The notes: generated by a model from the sequence alone, not told the origin. Positions 48,866 through 58,471 are shown, counted from the stretch's first letter. The stretch: DNA of 64,000 nucleotides from Exiguobacterium sp. Helios (GCF_014524545.1 NZ_CP053557.1:2195501-2259500); one strand, 5' to 3'. Translations and numbers: made by a program.

Positions 48866-50182
48866 TTAGAGTAAGTCTGCTGCCAAGCGGGCCAGGCTTG
48901 ACCGCTCGCCTTTAACGAGTTTGACATGCCCCGTCATCTTTTCACCTTTCAATCGTTCGACTGCATAAGACAACCCGTTCGAATACTCATCCAAATACGG
49001 ATGGTCGATTTGTTGGGGGTCGCCGACTAAGACAATTTTAGAATTTTCACCGACACGGGTCAAAATCGTTTTCACTTCATGTTTCGTCAGATTCTGTGCT
49101 TCATCGATGATGATGAATTGCCCCGGCATACTCCGTCCTCTGATATAGGTCAGGGCTTCCAGTTGAATCGATTTCATCCCTGCCAAAATGTTTCCTAGTT
49201 CGTCACCGGAACTCGTGTTGAACAAATGTTCCAAGTTATCATAAATCGGCTGCATCCAAGGCCGGAGTTTTTCTTCCATCTCCCCCGGTAAATATCCGAT
49301 ATCATTGCCCATCGGCACAACCGGCCGCGCAACTACCAATTTCTTATACCGGTGTTCATCTTCGACCTGCAATAACCCCGCCGCGAGTGCCAGTAATGTT
49401 TTTCCGGTTCCCGCTTTCCCGACGAGTGTGACAAGTGGAACGTCATCCCGAAGCAACAGTTCAAATGCCATTCGCTGTTGGACGTTTCGCGGAACGACAC
49501 CCCAGACTTGATCGATGTCGAGTGATAGTGCCCGAATAATCGGCATTTCTTGATCGACGACGGCAATGGCAGATGCTTTCGACACATTACTCTTTAAAAT
49601 GACGAATTGATTCGGATGCACTTTTTCCGGAAGAACATCGACTGACAATCGTTTATCTTGATAAAAAGAATCGATGTATTCTTGATCAACGACCAGTTCA
49701 ACAAAACCCGTATATAGTCCTGTCAGGTCAGCGATATGATCCGTCAAGTAATCTTCTGCGACTAACCCATACGCATCCGCTTTCACCCGGACTAAAATAT
49801 CTTTCGAGACCAGGATGACATCCCGCCCGCTTTGTTGTTCTTTTTGTTCCCGATGAATCGACCAGGCCAGTTCAAGAATCTTGTTGTCGTTTGATTCATG
49901 CGTGAACGGTGAAACTTCACTGATGGAATCTCCGATATCAACCCGTAGAATCCCTCCATTCCCGAGCGGAACACCGGCATGGAGATGTCCGGTTTCCCGT
50001 AATTGATCAAGAATCCGCGCCGTTTCCCGTGCATTTCGTCCGACTTCATCCATATTCCGTTTTTTCCCATCCAATTCTTCTAAGACAATGGCCGGAATCA
50101 CGACATCGTGCTCCTGGAATTGAAACAGAGACAACGGATCATGTAGCATGACATTGGTATCGAGCACATATATTTTTTTCAT
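48866..50182 (-). CDS. PhoH-like protein with PIN domain (PhoH2/YlaK type)
   Basis: 438 residues: an N-terminal PIN nuclease domain (KIYVLDTNVMLHDPLSLF with acidic residues) and a C-terminal PhoH ATPase with Walker A VGKAGTGKTLLALAAG and Walker B FIIIDEAQNLT. PhoH2 proteins are RNA helicase/RNases. The B. subtilis counterpart is YlaK by position. AAAGGAG precedes the ATG at a slightly long spacing. Confidence 0.92.
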   Translation of the reverse strand: MKKIYVLDTNVMLHDPLSLFQFQEHDVVIPAIVLEELDGKKRNMDEVGRNARETARILDQLRETGHLHAGVPLGNGGILRVDIGDSISEVSPFTHESNDNKILELAWSIHREQKEQQSGRDVILVSKDILVRVKADAYGLVAEDYLTDHIADLTGLYTGFVELVVDQEYIDSFYQDKRLSVDVLPEKVHPNQFVILKSNVSKASAIAVVDQEMPIIRALSLDIDQVWGVVPRNVQQRMAFELLLRDDVPLVTLVGKAGTGKTLLALAAGLLQVEDEHRYKKLVVARPVVPMGNDIGYLPGEMEEKLRPWMQPIYDNLEHLFNTSSGDELGNILAGMKSIQLEALTYIRGRSMPGQFIIIDEAQNLTKHEVKTILTRVGENSKIVLVGDPQQIDHPYLDEYSNGLSYAVERLKGEKMTGHVKLVKGERSSLARLAADLL

Positions 50183-50221
50183 TCCATCGTTCGCTCCTTT
50201 AGAGTCGAGTTTTGATGAATG

Positions 50222-50674
50222 TTATCCTTTTAAAATATCCTGAATTTGTTGATCAAGTTTCAGAGCTGCTGCTTCATCATACGTTTTATGAACACGCGGC
50301 CGGTCCGACACGGCGGCCCCGTAGAATAAGATATCGCGGACTTCTTGAATCTGTCCTTCATACAACGCTACCTGTAAAGGTAATCGATTGTTCGTTTCCC
50401 AGGCTGCGACATCCGTACACGTTAAACTGTACGTTGATTGATCGGCAAAGAAAATAAGTGTAAAAACGGGATGATCAGCTAACGTTTTGACAAGTAACGA
50501 ATCCGCTTCAATCGCAAAACGAATCGTTGTTTCATCTTTTGCGTACACCCAACTGATGGCATGTGTAATCGGCCAGCTTTTGCTCTGATCATGTGTGATT
50601 AAAAACACGAGTGGTAAATCTGTTAATGCCTTCATCTGCTGTTCACTCAGACGATGTTCCACTTTATTTGCCAT
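50222..50674 (-). CDS. YlaL-like protein, possible FMN-binding split barrel
   Basis: 150 residues from ATG 50674 (GGAGGGGG before it; the frame extends to 50740). The stretch FLITHDQSKSWPITHAISWVYA followed by alternating beta strands recalls pyridoxamine-phosphate-oxidase-like barrels. Position next to the PhoH gene matches B. subtilis ylaL. Function unknown. Confidence 0.7.
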   Translation of the reverse strand: MANKVEHRLSEQQMKALTDLPLVFLITHDQSKSWPITHAISWVYAKDETTIRFAIEADSLLVKTLADHPVFTLIFFADQSTYSLTCTDVAAWETNNRLPLQVALYEGQIQEVRDILFYGAAVSDRPRVHKTYDEAAALKLDQQIQDILKG

Positions 50675-50790
50675 GATACCACCCCCTCCGTTCCTTATTT
50701 TATTACTATTCGATATCGAATAAACGCATCCCTTTTTCAAGTTGAATAATTCTTAAATATGATATACTAAGAAAAAAAGGAGGACCTACC

Positions 50791-50994
50791 ATGCGTGTTA
50801 AATGCACCATCTGCGATAAACGAGAAACCATCGACGACTGGTCCTTCACAGCCAAAAGATTGCGAAACAAACCAGTGCGCGTCTACATATGCGATGAATG
50901 CCATGAACGTATCACAAAGCGGACCGTTGCGCGGCAAGAAACAGGACAGTTCAACCTCTATCCGACCTGGGCGACAACTAAAAAAAGATGGTAA
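50791..50994 (+). CDS. YlaI family zinc-ribbon protein
   Basis: 67-residue protein with two Cys pairs (CTICDK and CDECHE), indicating zinc binding. It resembles B. subtilis YlaI (DUF2197) in size and place. AAAAAGGAGGA precedes the ATG. Function unknown. Confidence 0.85.
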   Translation: MRVKCTICDKRETIDDWSFTAKRLRNKPVRVYICDECHERITKRTVARQETGQFNLYPTWATTKKRW

Positions 50995-51025
50995 AAACTA
51001 CTTTGGTTTTCAAAGTAGTTTTTTT
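50994..51025. terminator. Bidirectional terminator after ylaI
   Basis: Perfect stem AACTACTTTG/CAAAGTAGTT with a five-base loop and T runs on both sides. It serves ylaI and the convergent sugar dehydrogenase gene. Confidence 0.88.
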
Positions 51026-52073
51026 ACGGTTCGAGACGAACTAGGACATCATCTTCATCCGACGGATTTCCTCGTCCATCGCTATTGTTCGTGACGTAAT
51101 ACAGGTGTTGTCCATCCGTCATCACGTCCCGGATACGCCCCTGGTCCGTTACGAGTTGTTCCACTTTAGAGGTCGACGTTTCAATTGACCGAAGGCTCTG
51201 ACCGACCAGCGTTCCAAAATACAACTTCCCCCCCTGTTCTGCTATTCCGCTCGGTGCAACTGAATTTTCACCCACTTCGTACCAAGGCGTTACTAATCCT
51301 TGCTGTTTTTCCATTCCTTCAATCAATGGCCAACCATAGTTTTTTTGTTCAATCCGGTTGATTTCATCATGACCGCTCTGACCGTGTTCCGTTGCATACA
51401 ATGTTTGATCGACAAAAACCAACCCTTGTGGATTACGATGACCGTAACTGTAGACGTATTCTCTTAAATTCCCCTTCGCCGGGCTGCCGTCGAGGTTCAT
51501 ACGGAGAATTTTTCCGGATAAAGAAGATAGTTTTTGAGCGTTTTCGGGGACTGCCGCGTCACCTGCCGTCACATATAATAATCCATCCGGTCCGATTTCA
51601 ATTCGACCGCCATTATGAATCGATGCACCTGGAATCTCATCAAGTAACACGCGTTGCTCTTTCCACGATTCGTTCTCTTCCGTGATTTCAATGACTCGAT
51701 TCCAAAGTGCACCCTCTTTCTCATACGTATGATAGACATACGCTATTCGGTTCTTTTGGAAGTCTGGATCAAGCGCCATCCCAAGCAGTCCGCCCTCCCC
51801 TTCTGCAACGACCGGTTCGGTCAATTCGAGCTCCATCCGGCTATACTTCCCTTCTGTTCCTTTGACGATTGTCCCTTCCCGTTCTGTAATATAAAAGGTC
51901 TGTTTGTTTTTTTCAATATTCCACGGTATCTTTAAATTTTTGAAAATGATATTACTTTCGACCGGCTCAGATGTTTTCGGAACCGATTTCGATGGATCTT
52001 CGGTCGTGGTTTCTGAACATCCGGCTAAAACAACAGCAAGACTGCACGGGATGCTCCATTTTCGGTTGATCAT
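51024..52073 (-). CDS. PQQ-dependent sugar dehydrogenase-like lipoprotein
   Basis: Predicted extracellular soluble-glucose-dehydrogenase-type beta propeller. 349 residues with lipobox VLAGC (Cys19). Family features include VVAEGEGGLLGMALDPDF, GASIHNGGRIEIGPDGLLYV and YSYGHRNPQGL. AAGAGGTG supports ATG 52073. Cofactor (PQQ) and substrate are inferred from the family; no PQQ synthesis gene is in the window. It lies between ylaI and ylaH, where Bacillus has no such gene. Confidence 0.85.
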   Translation of the reverse strand: MINRKWSIPCSLAVVLAGCSETTTEDPSKSVPKTSEPVESNIIFKNLKIPWNIEKNKQTFYITEREGTIVKGTEGKYSRMELELTEPVVAEGEGGLLGMALDPDFQKNRIAYVYHTYEKEGALWNRVIEITEENESWKEQRVLLDEIPGASIHNGGRIEIGPDGLLYVTAGDAAVPENAQKLSSLSGKILRMNLDGSPAKGNLREYVYSYGHRNPQGLVFVDQTLYATEHGQSGHDEINRIEQKNYGWPLIEGMEKQQGLVTPWYEVGENSVAPSGIAEQGGKLYFGTLVGQSLRSIETSTSKVEQLVTDQGRIRDVMTDGQHLYYVTNNSDGRGNPSDEDDVLVRLEP

Positions 52074-52161
52074 ATCTATCACCTCTTGCTATTTTTTTCC
52101 CGAACCTGTCGTAAACTATTCCTGGAATCGAACACGGAACGCATTTCCCTTCATTTCACAC

Positions 52162-52199
52162 AAAAAAGTCCCGTCTCCAAAAGGAAACGGAACTTTTTT
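52162..52199 (-). terminator. Terminator downstream of the ylaH-like gene
   Basis: Imperfect stem AAGTTCCGTTTCC/GGAGACGGGACTT followed on the minus strand by six Ts. Confidence 0.78.
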
Positions 52200-52213
52200 A
52201 TGTTGATTTACAA

Positions 52214-52567
52214 TCAAGAAGCGGTTCGTTCTCGCTCACGTTTGACCATCCACATCCGGAATCGGTAAATTCCGAGAATGACAACCATAGCAAGCAATAC
52301 TTCAGGGATCGGCCATGTCCAAAAGACAAGTGTTAAAGCGGCAGAGAACACCGCGAGCAACAAGTAGACGATCAGTGATTTCCACCAGGCTAACTCTTTC
52401 GCAAATCCTAATTTAAAAACGATTAACGTCAAGATGACGACCGTAATCATCAGTGCATTGAAGCCGGCACTCAAGTTATTCGGATCACTTCCCACACCAA
52501 GCAACTTCGCAACGGCTGGAATATCAAATTTCGAGAAATCAGAAGCAACGGCAGGTTGTGCAGTCAT
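52214..52567 (-). CDS. YlaH-like membrane protein
   Basis: 117-residue protein with three membrane segments (around ALMITVVILTLIVFKLGF, SLIVYLLLAVFSAALTLVFW, EVLLAMVVILGIYRF). It follows typA by 27 bases, matching B. subtilis ylaG(typA)-ylaH. Function unknown. Confidence 0.8.
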   Translation of the reverse strand: MTAQPAVASDFSKFDIPAVAKLLGVGSDPNNLSAGFNALMITVVILTLIVFKLGFAKELAWWKSLIVYLLLAVFSAALTLVFWTWPIPEVLLAMVVILGIYRFRMWMVKRERERTAS

Positions 52568-52594
52568 TGCCAGTCCCCCTTACGTGTTAAGAGC

Positions 52595-54442
52595 TCAGTC
52601 TTTACCAAGACGACGACGCTTGTCTTGTTTTTCACGTTCGTTTTTGTTTAATACTTGTTTCCGAAGACGAACTGATTGCGGTGTGATCTCACAGTACTCA
52701 TCTTCATTCAAGAATGTTAATGATTCTTCAAGTGAGAAGACACGTGGACGTTTAAGAACGTTTGTTGTATCTTTCGCAGATGCACGCATGTTCGTCAATT
52801 GTTTCGCTTTAACAACGTTAACAGCGAGGTCGACGTCACGGTTACATTCACCGATGATCATTCCTTCGTAAACTTCAAGGCCTGGCTCGATGAAGATCGT
52901 TCCGCGGTCTTCAAGTGCAGAAATTGCATATGCAGTCGCTTTACCAGCTTCGATTGAGACCATAACACCACTGCGGCGTCCACCGATATCCGCGTTGATG
53001 AACGGACGGTATTCTTCGAATGTATGGTTCATGATTCCGTATCCGCGTGTTGCAGATAAGAATTCATTCCGGTATCCGATCAATCCACGTGAAGGAACGA
53101 TGAATTCCATTTTTGTTTGTCCGTTATCCATTGTTTGCATGTTCGTCAGTTCACCTTTACGGAGACCGATCGATTCCATGACGCCACCTGTGTACTCTTC
53201 AGGTGTATCAATGACAACGCGCTCAAACGGCTCAACTTTAACGCCGTCTTCAACTTTGATGATTACCTGCGGTTTAGATACTTGAATTTCGTATCCTTCA
53301 CGACGCATGTTTTCAATCAAAATCCCGAGGTGAAGTTCACCACGGCCAGAAACGATCCAGCGGTCTGGTGAATCTGTGTTTTCGATACGGAGTGAAACGT
53401 CTGTTTCAAGCTCTTTTTCAAGACGCTCTTCGATTTTACGCGAAGTGACGAGGTCACCTTCACGACCAGCGAATGGCGAGTTGTTGACGATGAACGTCAT
53501 TTGAAGAGTCGGCTCATCAATGCGAAGTAATGGGAGTGGATCGACGTGTGAAGTCGGGCAAACCGTTTCACCGACGTTGATATCTTCCATACCTGCGATT
53601 GCAATCAAATCTCCAGCTTTTGCAGCTTCGATTTCAACGCGTTTCAGACCAAAGTATCCGAATAATTTCGTAACACGGAAGTTTTTGATTGATCCATCAA
53701 GTTTAGAAAGCGAAACGCTGTCTCCAACTTTGATTTCTCCACGGAAGACGCGTCCTACTCCGATACGTCCAAGATAGTTATCGTAGTCGAGCATTGTAAC
53801 TTGGAATTGTAAAGGATCCATGCTGTTGTCAACAGGAGCCGGAGTGTGTTCAAGAATTAAATCAAGTACGTTTGTAATTGTGTCTTCTTGATTTTCAAGT
53901 TCAGGGTCAAAGGAACTTGAGCCGTTGACTGCCGATGCATAAACGACTGGGAATTCGAGTTGATCTTCATCTGCTCCAAGATCAATCAAGAGGTCGACGA
54001 CTTCGTCAACAACTTCGAGTGGACGGACCATCGGCTTGTCAATTTTATTGACGACGACGATTGGCTGGAGACCTTGCTCAAGTGCTTTTTTCAATACGAA
54101 ACGTGTTTGTGGCATACAGCCTTCACGCGCATCGACAACAAGGATAACGCCGTCAACCATACGCATGATACGTTCTACTTCACCACCGAAATCGGCGTGA
54201 CCTGGTGTATCCACGATGTTGATGCGTGTATTTTTATAATCAATTGCCGTATTTTTAGCAAGGATCGTGATTCCGCGCTCACGCTCGATATCATTTGAGT
54301 CCATTGCGCGTTCTTCGACTAGTTCATTCGCACGGAATGTTCCAGATTGTTTTAAAAGCTCATCGACGAGTGTCGTTTTACCATGGTCAACGTGGGCGAT
54401 GATCGCGACGTTGCGTAAATCGTTTCTTACTACTGTTGTCAT
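52595..54442 (-). CDS. typA: Ribosome-associated GTPase TypA/BipA
   Basis: Translational GTPase involved in ribosome assembly at low temperature and stress. About 615 residues. The GTP-binding motifs are AHVDHGKTT (near 16-24), [12 protein letters not shown] and VNKIDKP; EF-G-like domains III and V and a TypA-specific C-terminus follow. AGAGGT sits eight bases before ATG 54442; the frame extends to 54466. Confidence 0.96.
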   Translation of the reverse strand: MTTVVRNDLRNVAIIAHVDHGKTTLVDELLKQSGTFRANELVEERAMDSNDIERERGITILAKNTAIDYKNTRINIVDTPGHADFGGEVERIMRMVDGVILVVDAREGCMPQTRFVLKKALEQGLQPIVVVNKIDKPMVRPLEVVDEVVDLLIDLGADEDQLEFPVVYASAVNGSSSFDPELENQEDTITNVLDLILEHTPAPVDNSMDPLQFQVTMLDYDNYLGRIGVGRVFRGEIKVGDSVSLSKLDGSIKNFRVTKLFGYFGLKRVEIEAAKAGDLIAIAGMEDINVGETVCPTSHVDPLPLLRIDEPTLQMTFIVNNSPFAGREGDLVTSRKIEERLEKELETDVSLRIENTDSPDRWIVSGRGELHLGILIENMRREGYEIQVSKPQVIIKVEDGVKVEPFERVVIDTPEEYTGGVMESIGLRKGELTNMQTMDNGQTKMEFIVPSRGLIGYRNEFLSATRGYGIMNHTFEEYRPFINADIGGRRSGVMVSIEAGKATAYAISALEDRGTIFIEPGLEVYEGMIIGECNRDVDLAVNVVKAKQLTNMRASAKDTTNVLKRPRVFSLEESLTFLNEDEYCEITPQSVRLRKQVLNKNEREKQDKRRRLGKD

Positions 54443-54502
54443 AGGTGTGTACCTCTTTCTGTTCATTTAAATAATCCATTAATACTTTCGGTCAACTTTA
54501 AG

Positions 54503-54511
54503 AGTATAGCA
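54503..54511 (-). promoter_or_regulatory. Candidate typA promoter (extended -10)
   Basis: Minus-strand TGCTATACT (54503-54511), an extended -10, about 60 bases upstream of the typA start. A possible -35 TTGCCA lies 19 bases upstream, a slightly long spacing. Confidence 0.5.
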
Positions 54512-54629
54512 CAGGTTGACAGGTAGTTGGCAATCACTTAGATCGAAGATGACAGCGAAAGCCTTTTCATTGCCCTTGATTCACGCTAAACTAAAGACGA
54601 GTTCATGTATCGCAAGGGGGAAATGACAA

Positions 54630-54800
54630 ATGCGGATTCTTTTTTTATTGTTAGCCATCATCGCAGTCGGTTCAATGGCTGCCATCGGTATTTTTATTGC
54701 GGAACAAAACGTGCTCATGATCGTCGTCTCACTTCTTTTGACCATCGGGACAATGGGAGTCGGCTTCGTCTTGAAAGCACGTTTACGTAAACAAGCCTAA
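54630..54800 (+). CDS. YlaF-like small membrane protein
   Basis: 56 residues with two hydrophobic segments (RILFLLLAIIAVGSMAAIGI and LMIVVSLLLTIGTMGVGFVL) and a basic tail. AAGGGGG precedes the ATG. It is divergent from typA, where B. subtilis has ylaF (DUF5325). Function unknown. Confidence 0.8.
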   Translation: MRILFLLLAIIAVGSMAAIGIFIAEQNVLMIVVSLLLTIGTMGVGFVLKARLRKQA

Positions 54801-54828
54801 ACGCCCTCTACGGGCGTTTTATTTTTTC
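54799..54828. terminator. Bidirectional terminator between ylaF and suhB
   Basis: Stem AAACGCCC/GGGCGTTT with a five-base loop; TTATTTTTT follows on the plus strand. It overlaps both stop codons. Confidence 0.82.
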
Positions 54829-55598
54829 ACGTACGTCAACACATCCTCGACGAATTGCCGGCTTCCTGCCAGTACGCTCGTTTGTTCAAGATATGTCATG
54901 TCCATTCCCTCGATTGTCCCGACACGTCCGCCAAGTTCTTCAATCAATACTTGTCCACCTGTATAATCCCACGGCATATTTCGCATCGTGATGTAACCAT
55001 CGACCCGTCCCGCCGCGACCCACGCAAGTTCCAGTGAGGCCGCACCGACAGCCCGAACGCCAACCGCATCCCGGACAAGTGGCGTCAATAAATTAGAATC
55101 GATTCGCCGGTTCGCCGTCACCCATGTCGCATTCATACAAATGATGGCTTCTTTGACCGGTCTATCCTGGATTGGTGCGAGTCGAATCCCGTTTTCGTAA
55201 GCCCCTTGCCCTTTGATGGCATGAAATAGTTCATCAGCCATCACATCATACACGAATCCGTAACGCAATTCCCCTTCTACCATAATGGCAATCGAAATCG
55301 CGAATAAGCGTTTTTGACGGATGAAATTCATCGTCCCATCAATCGGATCGACAAACCAGACCGTTCCTTCCAGTGTATCCGGACGAACGATTCGCCCTTC
55401 TTCTCCATACACATGATGATCCGGGTATCGATCCAAGATTCCTTGAATCAATAAATCTTCAACATGTTGGTCAATTTCTGTGACGAGATCACTTTTATTT
55501 GTTTTTTCTTCTATATGATACGCTTGATCCATCTTTTGACGAATATATTTACCCGCCCGTTTGATTAGATCGATCGCATGTAACTCAATCCCTTGCAT
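54819..55598 (-). CDS. suhB: Inositol monophosphatase family protein
   Basis: Magnesium-dependent phosphatase of the IMPase/SuhB family. About 259 residues with the metal-site motifs VTEIDQHVE, GEEG, VDPIDGTMNF and WDYTGGQVLIEELGG. AAGGGTGA supports ATG 55598. The Bacillus counterpart is yktC. The natural substrate (inositol phosphate or other sugar phosphates) cannot be decided. Confidence 0.9.
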   Translation of the reverse strand: MQGIELHAIDLIKRAGKYIRQKMDQAYHIEEKTNKSDLVTEIDQHVEDLLIQGILDRYPDHHVYGEEGRIVRPDTLEGTVWFVDPIDGTMNFIRQKRLFAISIAIMVEGELRYGFVYDVMADELFHAIKGQGAYENGIRLAPIQDRPVKEAIICMNATWVTANRRIDSNLLTPLVRDAVGVRAVGAASLELAWVAAGRVDGYITMRNMPWDYTGGQVLIEELGGRVGTIEGMDMTYLEQTSVLAGSRQFVEDVLTYVKK

Positions 55599-55649
55599 CC
55601 GACTCACCCTTTCCTTCTCCTTCAAACCGTCCTACATTCTCATGATAAC

Positions 55650-55687
55650 AAAAAAAATCAACCAACAAAAATTTCGCTGGTTGATTT
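55650..55687 (-). terminator. Terminator downstream of the 55.8 kb small gene
   Basis: Stem AATCAACCA/TGGTTGATT followed on the minus strand by eight Ts. Confidence 0.85.
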
Positions 55688-55736
55688 TGGGATTATTTTA
55701 TTATCGTTTATTCTATTTTAAAAGATATCATCTTGT

Positions 55737-55925
55737 TTACGCTTCAAGACGAACCATCTCTTGGCGGTATTTTTCAAGACGTTCCTTACTGGCACCCATC
55801 GCTTCCGTATCACTTGCTACGATTGCATCATGCAATGTCGCAAGTTCATAATCGATTTCAAGGCGCAAAACAGGAATGCGTTTTTCTGCATCTTTTCTTT
55901 TGTATGCTTCGATCACTTGTTTCAC
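55737..55925 (-). CDS. Small helical protein, YkzI-like by position
   Basis: 62 residues, predicted mostly helical (EAYKRKDAEKRIPVLRLEID), rich in Glu, Lys and Arg, with no membrane segment. The start is a GTG at 55925 ten bases after AAGGAG. It lies between suhB and yktA as B. subtilis ykzI does. Function unknown. Confidence 0.65.
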   Translation of the reverse strand: MKQVIEAYKRKDAEKRIPVLRLEIDYELATLHDAIVASDTEAMGASKERLEKYRQEMVRLEA

Positions 55926-55997
55926 AGTAACCACACTCCTTCGCGGGATAAAAAACTCAGTTATCAGACAATTGCGACTAATTAGTGGATTGAATCC

Positions 55998-56026
55998 ATA
56001 ATAGTACGATTTAACTTAGATGTAAA
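55998..56026 (-). promoter_or_regulatory. Candidate sigma-A promoter of the 55.8 kb small gene
   Basis: Minus-strand TTTACA (56021-56026), exactly 17 bases, TATTAT (55998-56003). It sits about 70 bases upstream of the start codon. Confidence 0.7.
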
Positions 56027-56102
56027 GTATCTATTTTTCAATTTTACAGTTGTACGATATCGTCTTGTATGTAGTATATAACCAGTTTTTGTTTTTTCTA
56101 AA

Positions 56103-56144
56103 CAAGCACCCCCTCTTCTGAACGGTCAGAAGAGGGGGTGCTTG
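56103..56144 (-). terminator. Perfect 19-base inverted repeat downstream of yktA
   Basis: Arms of 19 bases (CAAGCACCCCCTCTTCTGA and its exact complement) around a four-base loop. It is just after the yktA stop. There is only a short T stretch after it on the minus strand, but the stem is exceptionally strong; probably a terminator or 3' stabiliser. Confidence 0.75.
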
Positions 56145-56159
56145 ACGATACGAATGTCG

Positions 56160-56432
56160 TTACTTTTTTAAACGCAACAAAGCATCTGTTTGTTTTCTTG
56201 CTTGCTGAACAGCCCGGTAGCTCGAACATCCTGTTTCTTCAAAATAAAACTGGTCGAGCTGTTTTTCTTCCGACTTTGAATTGACGATGGTTTTAAAAGC
56301 CTGGTAGGCATTCAAAAAGACCATTCGATCGATTCCTTTTTCGTAAGCCTCTTCGACCATATTAAAAAATTGGATGACTGTTACGATTTCGTCCGTAGAC
56401 CAGTCCGGATTAATCGGATAATTGACCGCCAT
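56160..56432 (-). CDS. UPF0223 family protein (YktA)
   Basis: 90 residues, matching UPF0223 with INPDWSTDEIVTVIQFFN and EETGCSSYRAVQQARKQ. Function unknown. AAAGGAAG precedes ATG 56432; the frame extends upstream to 56495 without support. It is divergent from the decarboxylase gene. Confidence 0.88.
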   Translation of the reverse strand: MAVNYPINPDWSTDEIVTVIQFFNMVEEAYEKGIDRMVFLNAYQAFKTIVNSKSEEKQLDQFYFEETGCSSYRAVQQARKQTDALLRLKK

Positions 56433-56489
56433 TGTGACACTTCCTTTCTTGACGCTTCCTATTTTACAACGAAATCGAACATAAAACAG

Positions 56490-56517
56490 TTGCAACCTTA
56501 TGAAAAATTGTTATAGT
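56490..56517 (+). promoter_or_regulatory. Candidate sigma-A promoter of speA
   Basis: TTGCAA (56490-56495), 16 bases, TATAGT (56512-56517), 48 bases upstream of the GTG start. Confidence 0.65.
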
Positions 56518-56564
56518 TAGCTTGTTTGATTGTTTTTTTATTCGGTTTTAAGGGGGGAAATCTG

Positions 56565-58052
56565 GTGCAAACAAAAAGCTTAACACAGCTCGATACACCT
56601 TTATTCGATGCGCTGCTGGCGCACGCGAAACGTCAACCAATTCAATTTCATATTCCCGGTCATAAAAATGGCCAAGGAATGGATCCTGCTTTTCGATCAT
56701 TTATCGGTCAAAATGCGCTCGATATCGATTTAATCAATATCGCGCCGCTCGATGATTTACATCATCCAAAAGGAATCATCAAGGATGCTCATCAATTAGC
56801 AGCTCAAGCTTTTCATGCAGACGAAACATTTTTCTCCGTTCAGGGAACGTCGACCGCCATCATGGCAATGATCATGAGCGTCGTCGGTCCGGACGATAAA
56901 ATTTTAGTTCCCCGGAACGTTCATAAATCGGTCATGTCGGCTATCGTTCTTTCTGGAGCGCACCCGATTTTCATTCACCCCGAGTTTGATGAAATGTTTG
57001 GCATCGCTCATGGTATTACGCCAAGTGCCGTCGAGCGTGCTCTCAGTCTTCACCCGGACACGAAAGCGGTCCTCGTCATCAATCCGACGTATTTTGGTGT
57101 CGCAGGTGACTTAGAGAGCATCGTTACGCTTGCCCATAGTAAAGGGATCCCTGTCCTCGTCGACGAAGCACACGGTGTTCATATTGCGTTTCATGATGAT
57201 ATGCCGCTGTCTGCGATGCAGGCAGGTGCAGATCTCGCTGCGACAAGTGTTCATAAATTAGGAGGATCGCTGACCGGCAGCTCCGTCTTGAATGTACGTC
57301 GCGGACTCGTCTCACCGGATAAAGTCCAGGCCGTCCTGTCGATGCTGACGACGACTTCCACTTCCTATCTATTGCTCGCATCACTCGACTGCGCCCGCCG
57401 CCATCTGGCAATTAACGGAGAAGCAATGAACCGCCGGGCGCTCGAACTCGCGACACGGATGCGGATGGGACTCGCGAAATTGCCTTATCTCGCCGTGTTT
57501 GGTGAATCGGATTTGCATTCAAGTGCGACATTTGCCTTCGATCCGACAAAAGTGTTGATTTCCGTTAAAGGACTTGGTATTTCGGGCCATCTCGTCGAAG
57601 AATTTTTACGGGAAGAACACCGGATTGAAGTCGAACTGTCAGACTTAAACAACATCTTGTTGATCATCACTTCTGGTGATTCGGAAGAGACGATTGATGC
57701 CTTGCTTGCAGGAATGGCTGATCTTGTAGAGCGTCACCGGGATACGGGATCGAAAACCGCGTCCCACTCGATCGTCTTACCCGATATTCCGGCACTCGCC
57801 CTCAGTCCGCGTGATGCTTTTTATGAAGAAACAGAAACGATTCCACTCGCGGATGCTGTCGGTCGGATCTCGGCAGAGTTCATGATGGTCTATCCACCTG
57901 GCATTCCGATTTTCATTCCAGGTGAAATGATTACGACAGACAATTTGGCGTATATCAAAGAAAATATCGAAGCCGGTCTACCCGTTCAAGGACTCGAAGA
58001 TCATACGCTCGAGACAATCAAAGTCATTCAACAATCGAACGCGATTCGTTAA
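56565..58052 (+). CDS. speA: Orn/Lys/Arg decarboxylase (probable arginine decarboxylase)
   Basis: PLP enzyme making agmatine, cadaverine or putrescine; the B. subtilis homolog at this place, SpeA, uses arginine. About 495 residues. HIPGHKNGQG opens the fold, DEAHG is at 200-204 and the PLP Lys is Lys231 in SVHKLGGSLTGSS. The start is GTG 56565, seven bases after AAGGGGGG. Substrate is inferred from synteny. Confidence 0.9.
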   Translation: MQTKSLTQLDTPLFDALLAHAKRQPIQFHIPGHKNGQGMDPAFRSFIGQNALDIDLINIAPLDDLHHPKGIIKDAHQLAAQAFHADETFFSVQGTSTAIMAMIMSVVGPDDKILVPRNVHKSVMSAIVLSGAHPIFIHPEFDEMFGIAHGITPSAVERALSLHPDTKAVLVINPTYFGVAGDLESIVTLAHSKGIPVLVDEAHGVHIAFHDDMPLSAMQAGADLAATSVHKLGGSLTGSSVLNVRRGLVSPDKVQAVLSMLTTTSTSYLLLASLDCARRHLAINGEAMNRRALELATRMRMGLAKLPYLAVFGESDLHSSATFAFDPTKVLISVKGLGISGHLVEEFLREEHRIEVELSDLNNILLIITSGDSEETIDALLAGMADLVERHRDTGSKTASHSIVLPDIPALALSPRDAFYEETETIPLADAVGRISAEFMMVYPPGIPIFIPGEMITTDNLAYIKENIEAGLPVQGLEDHTLETIKVIQQSNAIR

Positions 58053-58065
58053 AAAACGTGCATTA

Positions 58066-58106
58066 AAAAAAGACCGCAACTGCTGAAAAAGCAATTGCGG
58101 TCTTTT
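58066..58106. terminator. Bidirectional terminator after speA
   Basis: Stem AAGACCGCAA/TTGCGGTCTT with an inner TGCT/AGCA pair; A and T runs flank it on both sides. End positions are approximate. Confidence 0.82.
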
Positions 58107-58413
58107 AGTCTGCCTGTTCATAACTCGGAGTGTACGGCAACAGTGTCGCTAAAAATTCCCCTACCGGCTCGGCATCAATGGTCTCGATGCCGAGTAACCG
58201 GTATAAAGCGTCTGCATCCAATACATCTGTGTGATCGAGCAATGCAGCGCGCCCGCTCGTGAGACTGACAACTAGCATCTTCCCAAAAAATTGTTTGGTA
58301 AAGACGACACCAAAATCGTACCGTGCTTGTTCCGTCGTCACACCGATAAACCTGACTTTATCTGTTTCTGAGACATGATACAGTTCTTCGAGTGGCGATA
58401 ATTGCGATTCCAT
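58105..58413 (-). CDS. DUF3055-like protein
   Basis: 102-residue cytosolic protein with TDKVRFIGVTTEQARYDFGV and FTKQFFGKMLVVSL, resembling the DUF3055 family. Function unknown. AAAGGGTGAG precedes the ATG. It stands alone between speA and the pdh operon. Confidence 0.7.
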   Translation of the reverse strand: MESQLSPLEELYHVSETDKVRFIGVTTEQARYDFGVVFTKQFFGKMLVVSLTSGRAALLDHTDVLDADALYRLLGIETIDAEPVGEFLATLLPYTPSYEQAD

Positions 58414-58471
58414 CGTGTCTCACCCTTTCTTTTTTATCCTTTTCCTGTTTTAAAGAAAGGTTAAACGAAAC

